64,000 nt of DNA from Casuarina equisetifolia (Eukaryota > Streptophyta > Magnoliopsida > Fagales > Casuarinaceae): positions 18,213,931 through 18,277,930 of the forward strand of contig CM052357.1 in the NCBI GenBank assembly GCA_028551475.1, read 5' to 3'. How positions within the stretch are numbered: position 1 is the first letter of the stretch; the number at the start of each line of letters is the position of its first letter. A model generated the notes under the pieces. It ran no database searches. It saw only the letters and a program-made list of their open reading frames with translations, and was not told the origin of the DNA. Positions 37,990 to 47,055 of the stretch are shown here, piece by piece. The translations under genes were made by a program, and so were the position numbers.

Positions 37990-39070
37990 GGTCATATTGG
38001 AGTGGTATCAAAGAGTACCAATCTTTTTATGGCCGACTCTCATTCCAACTGCCTGGAAGCTAAGATGAATTGTAAATCTGGCGAGCTCATGGACTCCATC
38101 TAACATATGTTTGCCGCTATCCACTATATCATTGACAATATACAATCTTTTTCTCTCCACGAGAAGGGAGAGACGTGTAGTCAACAAAACCAATTCAATC
38201 ATGGCTTAAAGGAATGCTCTCCAGAATGGCGTGCAAGATATATGAAGCTCGACTTTCTAGATATGGAGGAGATGAGGATCCTATAGGGTGGGTATGCATA
38301 ATAGAAGATTTTTTTTCACTTCCACATTATTCATAAAAAAGATAAAGTTTTTATTGCTTCATGGAACTATTGAAGGAGGAGCTAGGAAAGGAATCCATCG
38401 CCTAGGATAAACTAACGGCAAGCATATTTAAGTGCTATGGTCCAATTTTGTATTAGGATTTCTTTGGGACTTGACAAGGCTATGACAAATTGAGTCTATA
38501 AGTGACTATTATAATCATGTTTGTAGACTATTCTTTTGTGCAGGAATACTTACCTAAGTGCAGCAAGTTGGGGGTTTGTATATGGCTTAAAAGATAAGAC
38601 TTCATTCAGGCTAAAGTGCAAGTTGGTCACCCTACCTCTGTCTGCTGCTATTGGTTTGGCAAGGCTGTTCGAAAAGAGAGGCAACACCACCATATTTAGC
38701 CATCCTGCTCCTATAAGGAAGCTTGTGAGTCCTCAACCACGTGTGGACAAAAATTCTTTCCCTTTTTATAGCTTAACTCCAATGGAGATAAGTGAAAGAA
38801 AAGCTAAGGAACTATGCTTTGACTATGAAGAAAAATATACCCCATGGCACAAGTGCAATAGGATTTTCCTTCTAGAAGAAACTGGTTGGAAGGTAAAGAA
38901 GGAAGAATCTATTCCTAAGGCTATTGAGTAAAAGGTTCAAGAAGGTCTCCCACAAGTTTCTATGATGACTCTTATACGAATTGTAGGAAAAGGAAGGAGA
39001 AAGGCTCAAGTCTTAATTGATTCATTGAATCATAAGGTGAATAACACCAAAATCCTAGAGTAAGTAACAT
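37990..39070 (+). mobile_element. Ty3/Gypsy gag-protease remnant
   Basis: A tRNA-iMet-like site at about 38003 is followed by gag-type sequence. At 38536-38931 an open stretch carries the Gypsy motifs AAIGLARL and, further on, a KELCF-Y-EKYTPWHKC segment that corresponds to the family's zinc knuckle region. Downstream to about 39060 a stretch resembles the start of the protease. Nothing of RT or integrase is recognised. Old and broken. Confidence 0.65.
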
Positions 39071-39399
39071 ATCTAAATCACCTTCTAAATTGTGATTCTT
39101 CGACTTGATATTATGATTATGTTGTTAATCTCAAGACAATATATTATTTCTTTATCTTCTATGATAGTATTGATTCTCCATAATTTGTTGGAGGAAATTA
39201 TGAAAGCTAGAGGTCCATGATGAGGACCTTGATGCTTGGAAGATCTAAAAAACACAAAAAGAATTAAAAGAATTAAAATTCCTAAGACAGAAGAAAATTG
39301 GACCAAGAACAAAGTCAAAATTACAAAAGAAAGTCCATGCTTTATTGTGTATTAAGTTGCAGTGAGTATAATATAATTTCATGATGTGAAACTATAAAA

Positions 39400-39790
39400 A
39401 AGGTATGGAAAAAATTTGAAGTAATCATAAGGGAATCAAAAGAGTTGAGCATGTTAAAACTGCTATTTTAGTTAAATGTTTAGGTAGAACTAACCCGAGT
39501 AATAATAAATTGATAAGGATCTTGGATATCCCAAAGTTGGGATGCTAAAAAGACTACCTAGAAGAAGCTAAAGACATTAATGAACATCTCTTGCCCTTGA
39601 AAATCTATGAAATCCAAATATTAAGAACGAAAAATAAGAGAGAAAACGTCTAGGAAAATAAAAATTTAGCCCTTAAAAAGCTAGTTCACAAGAGTGCAAA
39701 GAAATTATTGACAAATCGTGCATGTAATTCAAGAGATACTATAGAAAGGAGAGAAGTAAAAAAAGAAAAAAAGACAGTGGAGAAAAAGAA
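39400..39790 (+). mobile_element. Copia gag fragment
   Basis: The plus strand shows phrases typical of Copia gag of the UBN2 type: an N-N-K-L-I-R-I-L segment, then E-E-A-K-D-I-N-E and L-K-I-Y-E-I, then an ALKKL run. Too little remains to find LTRs or neighbours. It is an old fragment. Confidence 0.5.
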
Positions 39791-40066
39791 CCCTTTTGAT
39801 CCAAGAGATGATGTATGCGTTCAACTAAGATTACATAGTTAAACTTTTTATTCTCGGGGAACCTCAGTGATACACCTATTTTCGCCTTGCGTGCTTCCTC
39901 CTACATGCTTCTTTAATGATCAAGGCGTGCGAGGCGTGTGTGCTTCTGGCCTGACTTCATGAACTTCTGTGTTTAAGTTTTCCCGTTGATGTCGACCTCA
40001 GTCAAACATGCTTGAGTTCTCTTTTACCAAGTATGTGCTGTCCTGCTTTTGTGATGGGATCACAAT

Positions 40067-40571
40067 GTCAATGCGAACCAAAGATATGCCTAGGGTGTTA
40101 AGACCTAGTATCTGATTCACATTTACCGTACTGACATTTGATACTACTAGATTTGCTGTATCTCCTGGGATTTGGAGCTCCGAAAAGAAGAAATCGTTGG
40201 CATTGGCAACCTTAAAGTCCTTGCAGAACTTCCTATTTACAAACACTGCAGGAAAGAAATATTATTAATATTGAAGATTAGAAGAAAAAAAAAAAGGGGT
40301 GATAACTTCATTATGACATTTGTAAAGATGCCATACAAGCCTAAGACTTATATTCTTGCTTCATAGTGAAGGTAAGAATTAAATATGTAGAAGCAAAATT
40401 ATATGGAAGCTTAATAGTGTAAAAGATTGATAAATAAGTAATTAAGTAATTTCATACCCTCAGACTTGGATCGTCGATTGCTACACAAATGTCTTGAAGT
40501 GGGCTGGGATCGTAGGCATAGACAAGAGAGGATATTAGTGACAAAAGAACAAGGAAATGGATTTCTTTCAT
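40067..40571 (-). pseudogene. Truncated germin-like gene GLP3
   Basis: Exon 1 (about 40458-40571) and the first 179 bp of exon 2 (40067-40245) match GLP2 closely. The similarity stops abruptly at about 40066, just after the LVRID segment, so both metal-binding boxes (H-x-H...E and the second His) and the C-terminus are missing. Exon 1 also lacks one base relative to GLP2 in the D-D-P-K-S codons, which shifts the frame at the splice junction. The predicted signal peptide, TATA box and upstream block are retained. A transcript could still be made, but no cupin could fold from it. Downstream, 39840-40066 shows no GLP similarity. Confidence 0.9.
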
Positions 40572-40648
40572 CGTTTCTGAGCTGTGTATAACTTCTCTAT
40601 TGTGATATTCTTTGGTGATGGATGCTAATCTTCTATGGCAAACTAGTG

Positions 40649-40657
40649 TATTTATAG
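40649..40657 (-). promoter_or_regulatory. TATA box of GLP3
   Basis: The minus strand reads CTATAAATA about 80 bp upstream of the ATG, as in GLP2. Confidence 0.6.
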
Positions 40658-40699
40658 CTGAAAGCTATTGAACTGGTCAATGGTTCTCTCAAGGTAAGC

Positions 40700-40719
40700 A
40701 CGAAGTTCTTCAACAACTA
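40700..40719 (-). promoter_or_regulatory. Conserved GLP upstream block
   Basis: The 20 bp are identical to the GLP2 and GLP4 block and lie about 129-148 bp upstream of the GLP3 ATG. Confidence 0.5.
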
Positions 40720-41840
40720 TGCATATTTTAGACCTTGTCACATTTCTCTTTTTAATGCTTTTGTTCTTTTTAATGCATTCTTTCTTCTCATGTTTATCTC
40801 AAAACATTACTGACTATTGATGATGTTTTGATTGGACAACCGACACTGCAATATTGGCGTCAATGTGTGTGAAGGTGGTTTGGTTAATCAACAATGGAAG
40901 CGCTCAAGTATAGACTCAGAGGATGCAACGACACGGTTGTGTTTATGAAAGCTTAATATATCCGAACAAGTAGGGGAAAAAAATCTTTTTCCTTCGTAAT
41001 TTAACTTCTGAGATCGTAAGTAGCTTGCTGGTTGCTCCAAGCATGCAAATTTCCGCTTGAACAAACTCAAACAATCTTTGGCAGGAAAGCAGGTTGCGTG
41101 AGAATCGAAACCATCATCATAAAAAGGTTGCATGTATCAAACACTGTCAAAACATTATAAGTAACTAACCTGCATAAATTGGCGAAACCCTCATTAGATT
41201 TTTGAAGAAAGCGAAAGACAATGCAAAAAAACATTAACGTAGTTTAAACTGGGCTTTTCTTTTTCATTTCTGGAAATCTGTTTCCTTCTAATGTCTTTTA
41301 ATCATTTCATTTCTCTATGTTCCTTTCACCTCATTCATTTGGTCTGACTGAATCTTGCTGGAGCATAGCGGATAACAGAACCCAAGTCCCGTTAGGTAGA
41401 AGTTAGTTGTATCAATACGTATTAGGCTTCCTAGTGGGGAAAATAAATAGAACACGGTCTTTGAAAAGTACAAGAGATTCAACGAAACGGTAGCCATCAG
41501 CTGCGTCGAAAGTGTTGTGTTACTGTCGTTATAAATTTATTGCATCGACTAAACGAAGTCCTATAGTGGAAATTACTGTAGTTTCCTTCTAATCCAAGAG
41601 AGGAATGCCACTCCGCTACATCTGAATAGCCTTTCTTGTAAGAAATGTAAATTAGAACGGTTGATATAACGCTGATTCTACAGATATTTTTGCGTATTGT
41701 ATTGTATCTAGTAGTCCACGAATGAGAGGCCTTATTGCTTTTTTAAAAAAAAATCTGGTTTCTTTAGTTCATCCGAGTGCAGGATCGACACTAGATTAGT
41801 TGATGCCACGTGGGTGATGATGCATATGACTACTTATAAG

Positions 41841-41973
41841 AATTTATTGAATCCATCGTTTGGGCTCGTAATAAATTAAAAGTTGCTCCTGCTACTCAGC
41901 CCAGAGCCTTGAGCATTGTCCAAGGACGTGCTGTAGGAGTAGCTCATTACCTTCTGGGTGGAATTGCCACAAC
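41841..41973 (+). other. Exon-like 133-bp segment absent from the paired block
   Basis: The segment is open in one plus-strand frame for about 43 codons, with non-repetitive protein-like composition (it includes [20 protein letters not shown]). It is preceded by AG (TTATAAG) and followed by GTATAT, the borders of an internal exon. Copy 1 of the block lacks it: there TACTTACAAA joins directly to ATATTTGTT. I do not recognise the protein. It could be a captured exon carried by a transposon, or a retained piece lost from copy 1. Confidence 0.5.
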
Positions 41974-42009
41974 GTATATTTGTTAAAGCCGATATGTTAT
42001 CTGGAAGTA

Positions 42010-42811
42010 GATAATTCTTTGATTTCCTCGTTGACAAACAATTAAAATAAAAAACCCTACCTAACCTGGCCTCCCGCTTAATATTGTCTGCTTTTGTGTA
42101 CCTTTATTCAATATCATAAACTCTATGCTTTGTTCTCCTTTTTTCTTCCTGCTTGTTTTGATTAGGGAATCCTTCCACTAACAGGCCACCGGAAGACCAT
42201 GCCTTAGCTAATCAGGGCAGTTGAGCGGCTTTTGGTAGCATTCGCCGTAGTTGCAATAATCAATTGTTTAAATATTACAATAGAACAGAATCACACTCCA
42301 CGTGATTAGTGGTGAGACTAAGATCAAACTATCAGCGGAAGCTCAAACCCATTTTGACTATCCTATTAACAACCACGTGTATGTCCGTCACTTGGCCAAT
42401 TAGTTTAGTAGATAATTCTTTGATTCCCTCTTTGACAAACAATTAAAACTAACAAACCCTACCTAACTTGGCCTCCCCCTTAATATTGTCTACTTTTGTG
42501 TTCCTTTATTCCATATCTTACATAAACTCTATTCCTTGTTATCTCTTTTCCTTCCTGCTTGTTTTGATTAGGGAATCCTTCCACTAACAGGCCACCGGAG
42601 GACTATGCGGCACCTGATCAGGGCAGTTGAGCGGCTCTTCGTAGCATTCGCTGTATTTGCAATAATCAATTTTTTAAATATTACAATAGAATAGAATCAC
42701 TTTCCACGTTATTAGTGGTGAGACTAAGATCAAACTATTATGGAAGCCCAAACCCATTTTGACTATCATATTAATAACCACATGTTTATTTGTCATTTAG
42801 TCAATTAGTTT
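42010..42811. repeat. 401-bp tandem duplication
   Basis: Two adjacent units start with GATAATTCTTTGATT at 42010 and 42411. They share the CTTGTTTTGATTAGGG and CAGGGCAGTTGAGCGGC phrases. A single copy is present in block copy 1 (31485-31880), and a diverged one lies upstream of GLP4 (about 55636-55870). Confidence 0.85.
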
Positions 42812-42953
42812 AGTAGTAAATTAATAAAAATTTTAATTATGAGATTTAAAGACATGAGTGCATTACAATATTAATTTTTTATTTTTTAAAAGCTAGATAT
42901 GTTAAAAGTCACATGTGTCAAGTAAACTCTTATCAAGGCAAATTGAACATTTT

Positions 42954-43157
42954 TTATTTTTTATTTTTTGTGTGTAAACTAGAGACAAATGGTATGTATC
43001 TCATGTGCTTATTTCTCTCACAAGCCAAACCTAACTTAGATATACAAAGTATAGTACAAGAAATGATGGGAGAGCAAATAGAAGAGGAACAAGTACATAC
43101 AGTGCCAAGATGACTACAACTGGCAGGTACTGCATATAAGACGATTAGAAGAAACAT
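42954..43157 (-). CDS. Hypothetical small cysteine-rich ORF (67 aa), doubtful
   Basis: From the ATG at 43157 the frame gives a hydrophobic start (MFLLIVLYAVPAS) followed by seven cysteines within about 33 residues, which superficially resembles a small secreted peptide. The homologous 88 bp in block copy 1 keep part of the frame but replace two cysteines with Arg, so conservation is poor. There is no known family signature and no promoter evidence. An R1 LTR sits about 30 bp upstream of the start. I consider it more likely chance than gene. Confidence 0.2.
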   Translation of the reverse strand: MFLLIVLYAVPASCSHLGTVCTCSSSICSPIISCTILCISKLGLACERNKHMRYIPFVSSLHTKNKK

Positions 43158-43185
43158 AACAACCAACAGGAACTTGGCTGTCAAA

Positions 43186-44110
43186 TGGTTTGGTGAAATT
43201 TAAATATAAGTGGACATGTCAAATAAGTAATATAATGATAAGAAAAATATCATCCTATGAAAATCGGTAAATACTAAACTAATTAAGTACTAATGATAAA
43301 TTAATCTTAAAATTTATTTAGCAAATCAAAATATTGTTGATAATGAATTAAAAGTTAAAATTTCTAAAATGAAAACTCAAGACTAATTAAAATTGAATCC
43401 AAGTAGAAAAAATCAAGATAAGAAACATGTTAGAGCTTCCGATTTCACCATAACTACTATATATGAATTTTCATAGTTTATGCATGCAAGAATGATATTA
43501 TTTATGTAATGGCAGAATTTTTTAATTTATTTACTATCCCATATCTAGATAGAATAAACCTATTTAATTCATTAATTCACTATATCACTATATCACTATA
43601 TTTGAATTGAAACAAACCAAATGTATTAAGATCTGTGAATATCTCTAGTTTACAATTAATCTTTTGATCATCTTCTTACCAAAAGTCACACAAATAATAT
43701 AGTATATGTCTATCCACATTTAATTCATAGTTATATATTATTAGAAGCAATTGCATATTATTACTTCTCAGTCTCAAAAATGCACATCAAATGATTCAAG
43801 TGGTAGCCAATCACTTAAAAACATTAAGTATGATAATATATAACTCACATAAATAAAATATTTTGCAAAGCATAAAAACTTATAAAATCCACATCATCAT
43901 AGTTAGGCTACATCTTCACTCTAACAAAAGAAATTTAGAACATAATAAAATAACAAACCAAAGCAATAATAAAAATTAAACAAAACATCTTAAATAGAAA
44001 AATAGGAAAGTTGTCACCATACTGTCTTCTCTTTAAGAATTCTTTATAGAATTCCTACAATTCAAAAATGATAAGAAGTAAAGGGAAGCTTTCACGCTTC
44101 TATTCTCTTT
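43186..44110. mobile_element. Diverged, incomplete R1-family LTR
   Basis: It begins TGGTTTGGTGAAATTT and follows the 17923-19169 reference in the same orientation to about 44060-44110, through the GCATGCAAGA, AATTCACTATATC and TCTTCTCTTTAAGAA stretches. It is more diverged than the other copies and lacks the far end. It abuts the GLP duplicated block directly. Confidence 0.7.
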
Positions 44111-44762
44111 TTCTTCCTTGGTTTTCTCTTTCTTCTCTAGCTTTTTTTTCTTCCTTGCTTGGTTCCGACGACAACACCCAGTTTCTTCTTCTTGTTCTCT
44201 TTTCTCTCTCTCTCCTTCTCTTGTGCAGCACCCCCCCTCACAATTCACATTCCTCTTTTTTTTATCTCCTCTCGAGCTGGGTGCCTTTCTCCTACCCCAT
44301 TCATAATTCACTTTTTGGTCTTTTCTTTTATTTCCTTCCTTGTCCTCTTTTTGTCAATTTCCTTTCTTCTTTTGGCTTTTTAAATGTTGCCTTCTTGTAG
44401 CTTTTCTTCCTTTCCTTTTTTGTCCATGTGCCATATTGTAGCTTTCTTTTTCTTTTACTTGCATAATCATGCTTTTTGCTTATGACAAAATGGGGGAGAG
44501 AATATTGCACATATGAAGTCTCATTTCTGACTATATCAGTGCAGAATAAGGGATACATATCACCCTAGATTGCATGTTCTATGATAACTTTTGAAATCTG
44601 CTAGACACATATATAGGCCTTGCTTATGGTCATGTGAAGTAACTATTTGTAACTCAAATTGTATGATGATCAATATGTTGTGTTCTCTTGAAAAACATGA
44701 TTGATATTTCATGACATGTGCCATACTATTGAAATATTTTGTCATCATCAGAAAGGGGAGAT
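44111..44762. other. Pyrimidine-rich stretch and 3' tail of a retroelement
   Basis: Bases 44090-44400 are strongly C+T-rich and create several overlapping hydrophobic frames that look spurious. Further on, 44500-44762 ends in a purine tract (AGAAAGGGGAGA at 44750-44761) of the kind found just before a 3' LTR. No gene is seen. Confidence 0.4.
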
Positions 44763-46440
44763 TGTTGAAAAATAAGGTTTTGTTGTGACTGAAAATATTT
44801 TTGGTAAATATTAATTCTTAAAATATGTTTTTATATGTGCAAAAAGAAAAATTATAGGAAGTAAAAGGTGTACAAATTATAATATCAATTAATAATATTA
44901 TAAAGAAACTGAGTTCCTAGATTTTTTCATAAAACATATTCTTAAAGCTTTTGTGACATATATTCAAATATTTGAATATTTGAATATTTGAATATATTGA
45001 TTATTTGGATATTTCCTTAAGAAATATAATATATTTGAATATATTTTATTTTAGGAATATGATACTTGGTTTGATGTAACTGTAGGAACATGAAAGACAT
45101 TAACTCTATCTTGATATAAGTTCAAAGTCAAATATATGTAATACACCAAAATATGAACTTTGTAAAATATCATATTTTTGGACCTTGTTGATATTGGACC
45201 ATGTATATCTGCTGGATATTTCATCATTGGATTGGACCCTTGTTGCTAGATTGAGACAATATGGTGTGGCCTAAGCTCGTGTCAGCCCAATCCCGCTCCT
45301 TGTTACAGTGTTGTCTTGACCATTAGTGGAATCTCCTTGTTACAGTGTCATCTTGACCATCAGTGGAGTCTCCTTATTACGGTGTCGTCTTGACTATCAG
45401 TGGAGTCTCCTTGTTATGGTGTCGTCTTAACCATCAGTGAAGTCTTCTGGCCATGACGTTGTCTCACTTAAAGAAGCACATAAGAGGCTTCTATCTTTCG
45501 ATGAGTCTGCCTTAGCCGTTAGCCACTTCATTCATCCCCGATGCTATTTCCACTTCTTTCAAACGCCGAAACCTCAACGGGAGGATTTTAGAGAAGACAG
45601 GTTGTCAAAATGGTCGAATCTTGGTTCTGAAGGTTGATATGAGGTTGATTTGATAAATAGCCTACTATTCCTAACGGGAAGAAGGCTATGGTTCAGGTTT
45701 GATTCGAAGAAGCCCTAGATCTGCTTCTATTTAAGGGAGATGTGTGCATGAAGATTTTCTCTTGATGATTGACATCTATTAGAAGCGTTCTCTTTATGAA
45801 GAAAGTTTATTAACCTCACTTACTATTTGATTCGAGTTTGCTCATCTTTCAGTAACTCACAAAGGTTTGGTGATATTTGATTATCTACTTTGATCTTCAA
45901 TTATATTCTCAATCATAGCTTCTATAACATTATTTATATGCTAATTTCACTTATAAACATTTTCTGCACATAAATTTTGAGGAGAACCCGAAACCCTAAT
46001 TTCTTCAAATGAGGGATTTCGTAATAGGAGCTCTGTACCTTAATATATATGTTTGAATAGCTCCTCTGATTAGAAATATCCCATAAACTAACACATTATT
46101 TGGGGATTTGCTACTATATATGATCTTTTGATCATAATTTGTATTCAGACTTGATAATTCCTTTGAGAAAGAATTATTTGGATTAGGGAGAACATATTCT
46201 CCTAATCAGGTTAAGTAAAGATAACTTCAATCAGTTGGATTGAAGGGGAAAAGGGTGGACATAGGATTCTAAGATAGTAAGCGGAACCACCATGGTAAAT
46301 TAGGTGTTGATTCTCTTACTCTTTACTTGCTTAAATAATTCTATTTGATTTCTTATTATCATATAAATTGTTAAATTAATTGATTGAATTTTTTTATATT
46401 AAACAAAAGCATAGTTTCAGTACAAGAACAATTCAACCCC
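44763..46440 (+). repeat. Long LTR candidate (SIRE-like Copia type)
   Basis: The stretch starts directly after a polypurine-like tract with TTGTTGAAAAATAAGG. It ends near a phrase like AACAATTCAACCCC, which is common at the ends of long plant Copia LTRs. No partner LTR lies in the window, so the call rests on these end signals alone. It contains the 37-bp tandem repeat at 45297-45444 and no convincing gene. Confidence 0.4.
45297..45444. repeat. 37-bp tandem repeat, four units
   Basis: Four consecutive 37-bp units each begin TCCTTGTTA or a close variant and contain GTCTTGACCATCAGTGGA. Units differ from each other at about two to five positions. The repeat lies inside the long LTR candidate. 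Confidence 0.92.
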
Positions 46441-47055
46441 TTTTTTTGTTAAGCCATAAAACCAACATTTATAACTACTTCACTAAGGAAACTTAGATTC
46501 CTCCTTCTTTTTCATTGGTTGAGATTTGGGTAGTTATAAGTGTGAGAGATTCATAGGTTGGCTAAACGATCATAAGGTTGCCCACCCTTATCTTTATGTG
46601 GCCTGCTTGTAGTCCCACTCACGTAGCAATTTGTAGAGAAATCTCTCTGCATAGTAGCTTCCTTCATCATGAATGATGGTCTCACATCTTGCTAATTTGT
46701 CTGAAAATATAGTATGTTAGTAGTAGTGAAATAGTTCGGTACCTCAATACATTCATCTTCGACTTTCTCTTTCCCATAGTGAGAGGGGCCATGCAAACTA
46801 GTGTTGACATTAGCAATAACAACAAAAGAAATGGAGGCCACACACGATTCCGGATGTGCTAGGAAAGACTTAGAACTATCAGTGATAAGAATAATGGCGG
46901 GAGTGTCATCTGTAGGGGCCATGGTTTAAGGTGCTTCAACAATCTATGCTTACTAGGAATATGGACTTACCAAAGCCTAACTTGGCCTAACATTGGCCTA
47001 GCAATATAAGGAGGGAACATAAATGGTTCTTAACAAGCTTTTTCCTCCTTCAATA
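46441..47055. other. Stretch without recognisable gene
   Basis: It lies between two retroelements. Open frames are short and have no motif. Confidence 0.35.

Larger units (their letters stand above)
40660..43185. repeat. Duplicated GLP upstream block, copy 2
   Basis: This is collinear with copy 1 (30260-32130) apart from three rearrangements: an extra exon-like 133 bp (41841-41973), a tandem doubling of a 401-bp unit (42010-42811), and an 88-bp segment in opposite orientation (42991-43078). It ends at the R1 LTR at about 43186. No complete gene is recognised. Confidence 0.8.

Noticed and set aside
30907-41497. Paired 60-codon minus-strand frames at 30907-31089 and 41315-41497, about 88 percent alike in protein
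   Set aside because: Both lie in the duplicated block. By eye most base differences between them change the amino acid, which argues against selection on a protein, and the third block does not keep the frame.
44068-44400. Overlapping hydrophobic frames rich in Phe, Leu and Ser (also 9787-10103)
   Set aside because: They come from pyrimidine-rich low-complexity DNA: several frames are open at once, and there is no motif.
45297-45444. CRISPR-like array
   Set aside because: The repeats are directly adjacent with no unique spacers and the DNA is from a plant genome, so it is a minisatellite.
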